A program made the position numbers and the translations under genes. Under the pieces are notes generated by a model. It had not been told where the DNA came from and searched no databases. It worked only from the letters and a program-made list of their open reading frames with translations. Of a DNA stretch of 60,547 nucleotides, positions 16,816 to 25,914 are shown in pieces. Origin of the DNA: an uncultured Flavobacteriales bacterium (GTDB lineage: Bacteria; Bacteroidota; Bacteroidia; Flavobacteriales_G; Salibacteraceae); assembly GCA_937899835.1 (NCBI GenBank), contig CALCCE010000041.1:1-60547 (forward strand), read 5' to 3'. The first letter of the stretch is position 1; the number at the start of each line of letters is the position of its first letter.

Positions 16816-19800
16816 ATGCGCAAAATCTATTTGTTGCTGAGCGCTTGTTGTTTGTTCACCCTACAAGCTCTTAGCCAGCAATTTTCGGTTTCCGGTTTGA
16901 TTACCGATGAAACCAACCAACCCCTGCCGGGGGTCAATGTATTTGAAAAAGGCACCCAAACCGGCACCTCCTCCGATGCAGAAGGTCGCTACCAACTGCA
17001 AGTCTCAGGCCCACAAGCTACCTTGGTGTTTCGATTTCTCGGATTCGAAACCCTTGAACTACCCGTAAACGGACAAGCTGAACTCAATGCACAATTGCAG
17101 CCTTCAGCCGAGAAATTGAAGGAAGTGGTGGTAACCGCCCTCAACCTAAAACGGGAATCGACCACATTGGGCTACTCCATTCAGAAGCTCGAATCAAAAG
17201 AAATCTCGGAAGTAAAGTCGCCCAATTTTGTAGATCAATTGGCCGGCCAGGTAGCAGGAGTTACCGTGAGCCAAGGCGCTACCGGAGTAGGCTCCACTTC
17301 GCGCATTACCATTCGTGGCGAAGCTTCGTTTTCCAACAACAATCCACTATTCGTAGTAGACGGCACGCCCATCAACAACAACACCACATTCAACTTTAGC
17401 AACGAAGCCGCAGCAGGCTTTCAGGAAGTTGATTTCGGCAACGGTGCCATGGAGGTCAACCCCGACGACATCGCCTCAGTATCGGTGTTGAAAGGCCCGG
17501 CAGCAGCAGCACTCTATGGCACGCGCGCAGCCAACGGTGTGATTCTCATTACCACTAAAAGCGGTAAGAACAGCAAAGGCCTGGGCATCAGCATCAACTC
17601 TTCCACCTTTATTGATCGTCCCTTCCAACTCCCCGAATTTCAAAACCAGTTTGGCCAGGGCAACTCCGGGCAATTTGAGTTTGTGGACGGATTGGGTGGC
17701 GGCACCAACGACAACATCACCTACAGCTGGGGTCCTGCCCTTGATCAGGGAATACTCATTCCACAATTCGACAGTCCGGTCACATTGCCCAACGGCACAG
17801 TGGTAAGGGGAGGCGACCTTGCCTTGCACGGTGGGGCACCCATCACACCCACGGCTTTTGAGTCACACCCAAACAACCTCAGGGATTTCTACGAAACCGG
17901 AATTACGGCCATCAACAATGTTTCCATTGCCAACGGCAACGAACAAGGCAGCTACCGACTCTCCTTCACTGACCTACGCAGCGACTCTTACATTCCGGGG
18001 GTCAACCTCAATCGGAAAACCACCGCACTCCGGCTAAATTACAACCCAATGCCCAAACTTTCGGTCAATGCTTCGATCAATTACGTCAACAGTCAAAGTG
18101 ACAACCGACCTTCCAACGGTTATGGATCCGAAAATGTGAATTACTCCCTGGTGGCCTGGGGACCGCGTTCGCTCAACATTGCCAACCTGGAAGATTACTG
18201 GCAACCGGGCCTGGAAGAACAACAGCAGTATTCGTTCAACTATACCTTTTTTGACAACCCATACTTCATTCTGTTGGAGAACCGCAACTCGTTTAACCGC
18301 GACCGGGTATTCGGCAACTTAGGAGCGAGCTACCAGTTGACGGAGGACCTGACCCTTCAATTCAGTAGCGGAATGGATTACACCTCTGAAAACCGCCAAT
18401 TTCGGAGGCACTTCAGCACCAACCGTTTTCGTACGGGCGCCTACGCCGAACAAGATGTTTTCTTTCGGGAGGTGAATACCAATGTGTTGTTGACGTACAA
18501 AAAGGTGATCAACGATTTTCAGGTAGAAGTTTCCGCAGGCGGCAACCGCATGGATCAAACCGCTCTACAGCGTCAAACCGAGGCTTTGTCGTTGGCACAG
18601 CCGGGCATCTTCAACTTTAGCAATGCTTCTTCCCCACTCAACGTTTTTCAGTTTGAAAACGAACGCCGTATCAACAGTGTGTATGCTTTTGCCAAACTGG
18701 GGTACCGCTCTTTCTTGTTTTTAGACATTTCGGGCCGCAACGATTGGTCGAGCACCCTGGCCACTCCAAGTTCTACGGACAACACTTCGTTTTTCTATCC
18801 GTCGGTGGCACTTAGCTATATCGCTTCCAATACCTTCGAACTTCCCGAATGGGTTTCACTGGTCAAATTGCGCGCCAATTGGGCACAAGTCGGAAATGAT
18901 ACTGATCCGTATCAAACCACGGGAGCTTTTGTAGCCGGTACACCCTTTAACTCACAACCCACTTTTACCGCTCAAAACACCATTGCCAACGCCAACCTGG
19001 TACCGGAGCAAACCACCGCCTGGGAAGTAGGTGCGGATGTGCGCTTCATCGACGACCGCGTTCGGGTAGATTTTACCTACTACGATGCTCTGACGGAAAA
19101 TCAAATTCTCTCGCTACCGGTGGCTATCTCTTCGGGCTACGATCAACAGGTAGTGAATGGAGGTGCCGTGCGCAACCGGGGTGTAGAAATTCTTTTGGGC
19201 CTCACACCTATCAAGAAAGAAAAGTTCACATGGAATTCCTTACTGAACTTCAGTAGAAACGTGGCCACGGTAGAAGACCTGCCCGAACAGGCCGGTAGGA
19301 TCACCCTGGCCTATTCCCGGGTATACGACAATGTGAACCAAACCGTATGGTTTCAGGTGGAAGAAGGCGGCCGTATCGGCGACTTTTACGGAACGGGCTA
19401 CTTACGCAACGAAAACGGCGATTTCGTAATTGGGAACGACGGACGCTACATTGTGGACAACACCTTGAAGAAATTAGGAAATTACAACCCTGATTTCATC
19501 CTGGGCATTAGCAATGCTTTCAGCTATGGCAAGTGGGACATGAGCTTTCTGATAGACTGGCGCCAAGGCGGAGAATTGGTTTCGCGCACGCTGTCGTTGG
19601 CCGCTGTGGGTGGTCAATTGTCCGAAACGGAAAACCGTCCCGACGAAGGCATTGTAGCCGAAGGAGTGGTTAACGTAGGTACTGAAGAAAACCCCATTTG
19701 GCAAGCCAATACTACTGCGGTAAACGTGGAGACTTACTACCGGCAGTTTTACGACCGCAACCACGAAGAAAACAATGTCTATAGCGCTACCTATGTCAAA

Positions 19801-20037
19801 TTGCGGCAGGTATCCATCGGCTACACTTTCCGCACCGAGCGCACCAGCGGTTGGCTCAAAAAGGGCCGGGCACTGCGCCTGGCACTGGTAGGCCGCAACC
19901 TCTATGCCTGGAGCGAAATTCCCCACTTCGACCCGGAACAATTGGCCGTGCAAGGCAATCAATTGATCAGCGGTGTAGAAGACATGTCCTATCCGACTGC
20001 CCGCAGCTACGGATTCAAAGTGAGTTATAATTTTTAA
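16816..20037 (+). CDS. SusC/RagA-family TonB-linked outer membrane transporter
   Basis: 1073 residues from ATG 16816 (the TTG two codons earlier is less likely). Signal peptide ~1-20; carboxypeptidase-regulatory-like domain ~22-98 (VSGLITDETNQPLPGVNVFE); TonB-box region (LKEVVVTALN); plug domain with SusC signatures GQVAGVTVSQG, NPLFVVDGTPI and GPAAAALYGTRAANGVI; then a 22-strand barrel ending in SYNF. SusC imports a ligand delivered by its SusD lid using TonB energy. The SusD gene starts 12 bases downstream. The missing glycosidases and the adjacent symporter and phosphoesterase argue that the ligand is not a polysaccharide (inference). Confidence 0.96.
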   Translation: MRKIYLLLSACCLFTLQALSQQFSVSGLITDETNQPLPGVNVFEKGTQTGTSSDAEGRYQLQVSGPQATLVFRFLGFETLELPVNGQAELNAQLQPSAEKLKEVVVTALNLKRESTTLGYSIQKLESKEISEVKSPNFVDQLAGQVAGVTVSQGATGVGSTSRITIRGEASFSNNNPLFVVDGTPINNNTTFNFSNEAAAGFQEVDFGNGAMEVNPDDIASVSVLKGPAAAALYGTRAANGVILITTKSGKNSKGLGISINSSTFIDRPFQLPEFQNQFGQGNSGQFEFVDGLGGGTNDNITYSWGPALDQGILIPQFDSPVTLPNGTVVRGGDLALHGGAPITPTAFESHPNNLRDFYETGITAINNVSIANGNEQGSYRLSFTDLRSDSYIPGVNLNRKTTALRLNYNPMPKLSVNASINYVNSQSDNRPSNGYGSENVNYSLVAWGPRSLNIANLEDYWQPGLEEQQQYSFNYTFFDNPYFILLENRNSFNRDRVFGNLGASYQLTEDLTLQFSSGMDYTSENRQFRRHFSTNRFRTGAYAEQDVFFREVNTNVLLTYKKVINDFQVEVSAGGNRMDQTALQRQTEALSLAQPGIFNFSNASSPLNVFQFENERRINSVYAFAKLGYRSFLFLDISGRNDWSSTLATPSSTDNTSFFYPSVALSYIASNTFELPEWVSLVKLRANWAQVGNDTDPYQTTGAFVAGTPFNSQPTFTAQNTIANANLVPEQTTAWEVGADVRFIDDRVRVDFTYYDALTENQILSLPVAISSGYDQQVVNGGAVRNRGVEILLGLTPIKKEKFTWNSLLNFSRNVATVEDLPEQAGRITLAYSRVYDNVNQTVWFQVEEGGRIGDFYGTGYLRNENGDFVIGNDGRYIVDNTLKKLGNYNPDFILGISNAFSYGKWDMSFLIDWRQGGELVSRTLSLAAVGGQLSETENRPDEGIVAEGVVNVGTEENPIWQANTTAVNVETYYRQFYDRNHEENNVYSATYVKLRQVSIGYTFRTERTSGWLKKGRALRLALVGRNLYAWSEIPHFDPEQLAVQGNQLISGVEDMSYPTARSYGFKVSYNF

Positions 20038-20049
20038 TCGACCAGGATC

Positions 20050-21504
20050 ATGAACACAATCAAACAACTGCAATGGATCATGCTCGTGGTTTTGGTTACG
20101 ACCACCAGCTGCAAGCGCAACTTTGAAGAACTGAACACCAACCCTAACGCACCTACGGAGGTGAACCCGAGTTTGCTTTTGCGGCAGGTGATCTACGATT
20201 ATGGCGAAGAAATGTCTTACGAAGGTTTTGTGGCTGGCAACTTGCTGGCGCAACATTTCACCATGGTGGATTTCAACCTTTTCGACCGCCACGACCTGGC
20301 TTCGCCTCAATTGGGAGGCAACCCTTGGCCTGTGATTTACACCAACCTGCGCGACAATGAGATCATGCTCGATCTGGCCCGCTCAACCTCTACCCTGGCC
20401 GTATACGAAGGTCCGGCCTTGGTCATGAAAGCCTACATGGGTGCGGCTCTGACCGACATCTATGGCGATGCGCCTTTTTTCGAGGCTTTACAAGGAGCCA
20501 GCGGAGTGGTCACCCCGGCTTATGACGACCAGGAAACGATCTATACCGGCACAGGGGGCATTCTCAACCTGCTCGATCTGGGCATTGAAGCCCTGCAAAA
20601 CTATTCTGGTTCGCAAGCCTTGGAGGGCGACCTGCTTTTCGATGGTAACCTCGATTCCTGGATCACCTTTGCCCGGTCCTTGAAAATCAAATACCTCATG
20701 CGGGTTTCCGGCCGCAGAGACGTACAGGTAGAATTGCAAACCCTCTTTAACCTTGGCGACTTTATGCGCAGCAATGCGCAAAACGCTACTTTCGATTTCA
20801 CCGATGGTCAGCCCAATAGCTTTCGAATGCAACAGTTGCGGGATGGTGATTTCAACTTGTTTGTGCTTTCCGAAACCATGGAAGATCAACTCAAGGCCTG
20901 GAACGACCCACGCATCGAAGTCCTCTTTCGCCCAACCGGAAACGATACCAGTGGACAGGTTTTCGAAGGCTTACCCAATGGACCTGACGCTTCGCAAACC
21001 TCCATTACCGTAGCGGATTATTCGCTCACCGGCACCTTGTTTCGGGAAAATACCGGACTGCTGGATGCTAACTTCTTAACTGCTTGGGAAACCCTCTTTT
21101 TGTTGGCCGAAGCGGCCGAGCAGGGCATCATTAATGCCAGTGCCGCCAACTTATACAACGAAGCGGTGCAATTGGCCTTCGAATATTGGCAAACTCCCCT
21201 TCCGGCAGACTACCTCAGCAGCGGGCCAGCCGCTTTTGGTGCTGGCGGAGCTAACCCCCTGGAGCAAATCCTCACCCAAAAGTGGGTGGCCAATAGCATC
21301 AACGGATACGAGGGTTGGATCGAATATCGCCGAACCGGCTTTCCGGCTTTGAACCCGGTGACTGCCAGTCTAAACGCCGGCCTCTTTCCCGTACGGCTGC
21401 CCTACCCGGCCGACGAAGAGGCACTGAACTTCAACAATTTTACAGCCGCCACCGGGGCCAATGGAAACAGCGTCAATACCCGCGTGTGGTGGGACGTTGA
21501 CTAA
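20050..21504 (+). CDS. SusD/RagB-like outer membrane lipoprotein
   Basis: 484 residues. Lipobox TTTSC with lipidated C21. The N-terminal NFEELNTNPNAPTEV is typical of the SusD-like_2 branch, and the body has the helical TPR-like pattern of the family (ALTDIYGDAPFFEAL; TAWETLFLLAEAA). It forms the hinged lid over the SusC barrel at the cell surface and binds the substrate. This branch is often seen with peptide- or small-molecule-type SusC partners rather than classic glycan loci. It lies 12 bases after susC and 19 bases before the symporter gene. Confidence 0.94.
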   Translation: MNTIKQLQWIMLVVLVTTTSCKRNFEELNTNPNAPTEVNPSLLLRQVIYDYGEEMSYEGFVAGNLLAQHFTMVDFNLFDRHDLASPQLGGNPWPVIYTNLRDNEIMLDLARSTSTLAVYEGPALVMKAYMGAALTDIYGDAPFFEALQGASGVVTPAYDDQETIYTGTGGILNLLDLGIEALQNYSGSQALEGDLLFDGNLDSWITFARSLKIKYLMRVSGRRDVQVELQTLFNLGDFMRSNAQNATFDFTDGQPNSFRMQQLRDGDFNLFVLSETMEDQLKAWNDPRIEVLFRPTGNDTSGQVFEGLPNGPDASQTSITVADYSLTGTLFRENTGLLDANFLTAWETLFLLAEAAEQGIINASAANLYNEAVQLAFEYWQTPLPADYLSSGPAAFGAGGANPLEQILTQKWVANSINGYEGWIEYRRTGFPALNPVTASLNAGLFPVRLPYPADEEALNFNNFTAATGANGNSVNTRVWWDVD

Positions 21505-21523
21505 ACCCAGGCATAATTAGCAG

Positions 21524-22891
21524 ATGAACGATCCTTTGGTATGGCAATGGGCCTTGTTGGTGGTGTTTGGGGTGGTGTTTTATTTCATTGCTCCCCATTC
21601 GCGCACCGTGGCCGAGTTTTTTGCCGCCAAAGCACCAGGCGGACGCACTCCGGGGGTGGCCCTGCTCACCAGCAGCCTGGTCATCTCCTGGATTTTTGCC
21701 AAATCCATCACTAATGCGGCCAACCTCGGTTTGGCCTTTGGGCTGATTGGTGGAGTAGCCTATGCGGTGTATTATGGCTCCTTCATCGTAGGTGGTTGGG
21801 TAATCTACCGCATGCGCCAGAAAGGAGATTTTGCAAGCATTCACCAGTTTTTGCAAACCCGATTTGGTCGCGGAGCAGTAGTGGTATTCTCGCTTTTGAT
21901 TGGCATTCGGCTTTTCAACGAGGTTTGGTCCAACACCATGGTCATCGGCTCTTACTTCGGAGATGCCGGGTCCAGCGAATACTACATGGCCATTTTGGGA
22001 TTCACGGGGCTCACTCTGGCCTACGCGTTGAAAGGAGGACTGCGCAGTTCCTTGCTTACGGATGCCATTCAATTGGTATTCTTCGGCGTATTGCTGGTGG
22101 TGTTGCTGGCTTGGATTTTGCCTACTAATCCAGCAAGTGTAGGAGACATGTGGCAATCTGGCGATTGGACAATGGCCCTGGGAGGTAACCTTCTTTTCGC
22201 AGCGTTGATCCAAATTTTCAGTTACCCGTTTCACGACCCGGTACTCACTGATCGGGGTTTTATTGCCCCTCCGAAAACAACCCTAAAAAGCTACCTGCTG
22301 GCAGGAGGCATTGGGTTTGTTTGCATTTTAGCCTTCAGCTTTTTGGGCATTGCCGGACGCTTCGCGGGTGTGGAAGGGCAGGCTGCGGTAGAAATGGGCA
22401 AACTGCTTGGCGTGGCTGGCATGCTGCTGGTGAATTTCATCATGATTACCTCTGCTGCTTCTACCCTCGATTCTACTTTTGCAGCCTTCTCCAAACTTAT
22501 GGTGGTAGACCTTGCCGGGAAACGTGCTGTAACTGTAAAAAGAGGCCGTTTGGTGATGATTGCACTCGTGGTTTTGGGCACGTTGCCGGTTTTTGCCAAT
22601 CCCGAAATACTTTCCGCTACCACGGTAAGCGGCACCATGATCATTGGTTTGGCACCGGTTTTTGTTTTGTGGAACCGCCCTGCGCCAGCGGCATCTTTCC
22701 ACCTTTCGGTGGGTTTCGGATTACTGATCGGCTTGTTGCTGGTGTTCGATCAATTTCCGGAGGCACTCACGTTTACCACTGGAAAATACGCTTCGCTGCT
22801 CTGGGCCAACTTTTGGGGAACCTTGGGCTGCTTCATTTTGTTTGAATTTGGACGATTGATGTCATGGAAAAAGCAAACATCCAACCCTTAG
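21524..22891 (+). CDS. Sodium:solute symporter (SSS) family protein
   Basis: 455 residues, about 12 transmembrane helices across the whole length. SSS features are the early SSLVISWIFAKSI helix, the conserved GGVAYAVYYGSF region and the YAL.GG.R....TD pattern (LAYALKGGLRSSLLTDAIQ, ~165-183). It should move a small solute into the cytoplasm with sodium. Placed directly behind SusCD, it offers the inner-membrane step for the same substrate. Its 3' end overlaps the phosphoesterase gene by 28 bases, so the two are tightly co-expressed. The length is slightly below the usual 480-550. Confidence 0.87.
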   Translation: MNDPLVWQWALLVVFGVVFYFIAPHSRTVAEFFAAKAPGGRTPGVALLTSSLVISWIFAKSITNAANLGLAFGLIGGVAYAVYYGSFIVGGWVIYRMRQKGDFASIHQFLQTRFGRGAVVVFSLLIGIRLFNEVWSNTMVIGSYFGDAGSSEYYMAILGFTGLTLAYALKGGLRSSLLTDAIQLVFFGVLLVVLLAWILPTNPASVGDMWQSGDWTMALGGNLLFAALIQIFSYPFHDPVLTDRGFIAPPKTTLKSYLLAGGIGFVCILAFSFLGIAGRFAGVEGQAAVEMGKLLGVAGMLLVNFIMITSAASTLDSTFAAFSKLMVVDLAGKRAVTVKRGRLVMIALVVLGTLPVFANPEILSATTVSGTMIIGLAPVFVLWNRPAPAASFHLSVGFGLLIGLLLVFDQFPEALTFTTGKYASLLWANFWGTLGCFILFEFGRLMSWKKQTSNP

Positions 22892-23694
22892 GCACCCTTT
22901 CAGGTCCACTTTTGGTCTTTGGGGGTAGCTACAGCAATTTACAAGCCCTGGAAGCCTTAAAAAAAGCGGCTGAGGCCAAAGCGATTCCACCAGAAAATAT
23001 CATTTGCACCGGCGATGTGGTGGGTTATTGTGCCGACCCTGAAGCCACCGTTCAAACGGTAATGGATTGGGGCATACGCGTAGTGGCCGGAAACGTGGAA
23101 CTACAATTGCGATCTGGAGCGGAAGATTGTGGTTGCGATTTTAATACTGGTGGACGCTGTGATGTGTTTTCGCGACAGTGGTACCCTTTTGCACAAAAGG
23201 CGCTTAGCGAAACCTCACTCACCTGGATGAAAACGCTACCGGAGGCCTTGCAATTTACCTATGGTGGTCAATCTGCAACCGTTCTTCACGGTTCTTGGTT
23301 TGAGACGGCGGGTTATGTTTTTCAATCTACCCCGTGGAGCGAGAAACTGCGCCACTTCAGTGCAGCTGAAAGCCAGTTGATTTTGGCAGGGCATTGTGGA
23401 TTGCCTTTCGCCCACCAATACGAGCACTACTCCTGGCTCAATGCCGGCGTCATTGGAATGCCCGCCAACGATGGCACTCCCAGGGTTTGGTACCTCACGC
23501 TGGAAACATCAGCTACCGGATGGCAGCATCAATTCCACAGTTTGGAATACGATTTTCGGGAAGCGGCACAACGCATGCACCAACGGCGACTGCCTCAGGC
23601 TTATGCCAAAACGTTGGTTACCGGATTGTGGGACAACTGCGAGATATTACCTGAGGAAGAAACGCTTTTACAAGGACAACCCATCGTTTTTTAA
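22864..23694 (+). CDS. Calcineurin-like metallophosphoesterase family protein with altered metal motifs
   Basis: 276 residues, no signal peptide. The fold is recognisable from ICTGDVVGYCADPE (motif II), VAGNVELQL (in place of GNHE), VLHGS and LAGHCGLPF (in place of GHTH). The first motif, normally D.H.N, is FGGSYSN here, so the first Asp and His are absent, and the last GHTH has lost its second His. A Cys-rich insert CGCDFNTGGRCD sits at ~98-109. I believe a subfamily shares this Cys-rich insert and FGG.YSN start, so the loss may be a family trait. It could use a different metal set or be non-catalytic. It overlaps the symporter gene by 28 bases. Confidence 0.75.
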   Translation: MEKANIQPLGTLSGPLLVFGGSYSNLQALEALKKAAEAKAIPPENIICTGDVVGYCADPEATVQTVMDWGIRVVAGNVELQLRSGAEDCGCDFNTGGRCDVFSRQWYPFAQKALSETSLTWMKTLPEALQFTYGGQSATVLHGSWFETAGYVFQSTPWSEKLRHFSAAESQLILAGHCGLPFAHQYEHYSWLNAGVIGMPANDGTPRVWYLTLETSATGWQHQFHSLEYDFREAAQRMHQRRLPQAYAKTLVTGLWDNCEILPEEETLLQGQPIVF

Positions 23695-23786
23695 GTTATA
23701 GGCGCATTCCAACGTTCATTCTGGTTTTCTGTACCAGAATGCCTTCCGAACTACCCTAACAAGCCACTATTGCTTAAATTCGTTTC

Positions 23787-24242
23787 GTGTTACGTTTTCT
23801 GGTGCTCTTATTGGGTCTTTCCTTGTTCGCTTCGTGCGCAGTACAGCATCCCAAATACTTTATGGTTGACAAGGTGATGGCGGTGCAGACCGGAATGACG
23901 AAGGATACCATCGATTCTATATTTGGAGTATCACCATACAATTTGCTAGCCTACGATTCAACCGGGGTGGTCACCTACACTTACGTGTACCGTACCCGCC
24001 ATGTAAAGCGGTTCCCAATTGTGATGAGTCGAAAATCGGGTTTGCCCGCAGAAGGTGAATTCATCGACCTCAATGTTACCTATGATACCGCGGGGGTAGC
24101 CATTCATATCGAATCTTGCCCGGATTGTCCAAGAGATTATCTAACACAAACCGACATCAACCCCACCGAGATCATCGCCTCCATTACGACTATTATCACC
24201 GTAACTGTGCCGGCATTGTTGGTCTTTCTCTCCACCAACTAA
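23787..24242 (+). CDS. Small lipoprotein with C-terminal hydrophobic segment
   Basis: 151 residues starting at a GTG. Lipobox FASC, lipidated C17. The body contains VDKVMAVQTGMTKDTIDSIFG, a pattern like the SmpA/BamE-type lipoproteins (two helices with GMTK...), then a beta-rich part, a CPDC pair and a C-terminal hydrophobic helix (~128-150). The combination of lipid anchor and terminal helix is odd for BamE-like proteins. A hairpin (CATTCTGG with CCAGAATG at 23717-23741) lies between it and the preceding gene. Function unknown. Confidence 0.68.
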   Translation: MLRFLVLLLGLSLFASCAVQHPKYFMVDKVMAVQTGMTKDTIDSIFGVSPYNLLAYDSTGVVTYTYVYRTRHVKRFPIVMSRKSGLPAEGEFIDLNVTYDTAGVAIHIESCPDCPRDYLTQTDINPTEIIASITTIITVTVPALLVFLSTN

Positions 24243-24342
24243 CCCATCTTACATCGGGTCAAAAAAATCTTGATTTAGGGAGTTTACCTTTTACTACGTA
24301 GGGCAATACCCATTTCTACGTAGCAAGGCTGAAAGCAAAGAA

Positions 24343-24358
24343 TTGACATTTGTGTCAA
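24343..24358. promoter_or_regulatory. Perfect palindrome just upstream of a lipoprotein gene
   Basis: TTGACA (24343-24348), TTTG, TGTCAA (24353-24358) form a perfect inverted repeat ending 12 bases before the ATG at 24371. It may be an operator or an RNA hairpin masking the start. Two CTACGTAG palindromes lie shortly upstream, at about 24294-24301 and 24316-24323. Confidence 0.4.
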
Positions 24359-24370
24359 ACTTCTATTGCT

Positions 24371-25375
24371 ATGAAAACTTCTACCCTTTTACTGTTCGGA
24401 ATGATGTTGTTAACCCTTACATGGAGTTGTGAAAAAGAAGAATCTGAGCCTGACCCCACACCGGCTACCGGTACTGGAACCGGTGGCGGAACTGGAGGAG
24501 GAACCGGTGGTGGTACAGGTGGCGGTGGAACTGGCGGTGGTGGCACCGGTGGAGTGACGGTGAACGTTGCTGCCAACGAACTGCAATGGGGAAGCACTAC
24601 TTCAACCCTCACCGCGGTATGGGACAAGCCCTACGAGCCCACCGGCAATGGAGTGACTACGCTTTTACGCCTCACAGGGGCTGAGGGCATGACTTTCGAC
24701 TTTGTTTTTGAAGGGGATGATATTGGTACCGGGACGTATACTTTGGTCGATGATCTGGTTCCTGGCCCCAATGAAGTTTCTCTTAATGCCGGAATGGGTG
24801 CCTCTGGTCCCCTAATTCCGCAAACCTTGGGTACCACCAGTGTTTCTGTAGACAAGGCAAGCGATGGTACTTATGAAATAAAGCTGGCTCCCATCCGCAT
24901 CGAAAACCAGTTTAGCTGGCAAGTTTCTTTCGATGAAGAAGTCTCTTTATTTGCTCGTTTTAACCTTGAAAAAAACGTGATCGATGGTGTTGCCAATACC
25001 AGCACCGAATGGAATGTAGTAGAGTTTACGGTTCCTTCGGCCTTTGACGTCACTACCATTGGTCAATCTTCTCCCCAGAGTGGCATCAACCTACTTTTGC
25101 AAATAGTGGGTTACGATTTCAGGACCGAAAATGTGACCCAAAACACCACCTTGAGCGATCAGGGTTATGCTACCGCTTTTACCGGAGCACCAGGCATTTA
25201 TTTGCAATACATATTGGGATTAAAACTATATGAAGTGGTGAGTCCTAACACTGCTGTTTCGCTGGAGGTAACCGATGACTTAATCAAGTGTTCTTTTTCA
25301 AATGCAACTTTAGAGAATGTGGCTGATCCAAGTGACCAAATTACCCTTTCCAGTGAGTTCTATATTTTAAAATAA
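24371..25375 (+). CDS. Lipoprotein with Gly/Thr-rich linker
   Basis: 334 residues from ATG 24371. Lipobox LTWSC, lipidated C20, followed by an acidic stretch and a ~30-residue TG/TGGG linker (about residues 32-60), then a beta-rich domain of ~270 residues with no family that I recognise. The layout (lipid anchor, flexible tether, globular domain) suggests a surface-displayed or periplasmic binding protein. Gly-rich tethers in this position are common in Bacteroidota lipoproteins. It is a single-gene unit, with a palindrome at the leader and a terminator behind. Confidence 0.75.
   Translation: MKTSTLLLFGMMLLTLTWSCEKEESEPDPTPATGTGTGGGTGGGTGGGTGGGGTGGGGTGGVTVNVAANELQWGSTTSTLTAVWDKPYEPTGNGVTTLLRLTGAEGMTFDFVFEGDDIGTGTYTLVDDLVPGPNEVSLNAGMGASGPLIPQTLGTTSVSVDKASDGTYEIKLAPIRIENQFSWQVSFDEEVSLFARFNLEKNVIDGVANTSTEWNVVEFTVPSAFDVTTIGQSSPQSGINLLLQIVGYDFRTENVTQNTTLSDQGYATAFTGAPGIYLQYILGLKLYEVVSPNTAVSLEVTDDLIKCSFSNATLENVADPSDQITLSSEFYILK
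24464..24554 (+). repeat. In-frame GGT/GGC/ACN repeat encoding the Gly-Thr linker
   Basis: About 90 bases of degenerate ACN-GGN-GGN-GGN units encode the TGGG linker. The codons vary between units, so it is less prone to slippage than a pure repeat, but length polymorphism between strains is likely. Confidence 0.75.
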
Positions 25376-25431
25376 AGTACCTATCGGTCGGATCATTCCC
25401 GTTTCGATAAGGATTGCTTCTCCAATCCGCA

Positions 25432-25470
25432 AGAAAGGGCAACCCATTTAGGTTGCTCTTTCTGCTTTTT
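25432..25470 (+). terminator. Rho-independent terminator after the lipoprotein
   Basis: AGAAAGGGCAACC (25432-25444) pairs with GGTTGCTCTTTCT (25451-25463; one G-T wobble) and is followed by GCTTTTT. Confidence 0.82.
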
Positions 25471-25592
25471 AGGCTCACCAAAGCATCCATGGGATCGTTG
25501 ACGGAAGTTTAGGGTACGTTGGCCAAAAGCTCAATCCATATTTTTCACAGGTGGTGTATATTGAGGATACTTTTTGCTTTAAACCTGTACTC

Positions 25593-25844
25593 ATGCTTCG
25601 ATTCTGCCTGAAAGCAGCACTCTCCTACATTCTGGTGAGCAGTGTTGTTCTCTTATTGGTTTCCTCTTTTCTTTTGACCAATTGGTTTGTCATTTCTCGC
25701 TCAAAAGGTACCTTTTCCGTTCATAATGTGATGAATAGGCCATCTCCTGCTGCATTTAGGCATGCGGCAACGCTGCATTTAACTGGTTCCCAGCCAGTCA
25801 ATCCCTATCCGTATTTACTATCTCTGAAATTGACAGAGCAGTAA
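25593..25844 (+). CDS. Possible small membrane protein
   Basis: 83 residues from the second ATG of a 97-residue frame. One long hydrophobic segment (~8-36) precedes a basic, Pro-containing tail. I recognise no family, and the gene has no clear leader. It could be a real small protein upstream of the TPR kinase or a chance frame. Confidence 0.25.
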   Translation: MLRFCLKAALSYILVSSVVLLLVSSFLLTNWFVISRSKGTFSVHNVMNRPSPAAFRHAATLHLTGSQPVNPYPYLLSLKLTEQ

Positions 25845-25914
25845 TTGGGCACTGTCTCCAACTGGAAACAACCTTGGTTTCCAAATCTAATGCAGGTCGC
25901 TTATTTTTAGAAGG

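Noticed and set aside
19474-20310. Long minus-strand open frame (278 codons) opposite the SusC/SusD junction
   Set aside because: It is antisense to two firmly identified genes and has no family features; it reflects their codon use.
21473-22234. Long minus-strand open frame (253 codons) opposite the symporter gene
   Set aside because: Antisense shadow of a clear membrane transporter with no recognisable protein features of its own.
24464-24554. Simple-sequence repeat as a phase-variable switch
   Set aside because: The units are multiples of three with varied codons, so slippage would change only the linker length and not the reading frame.
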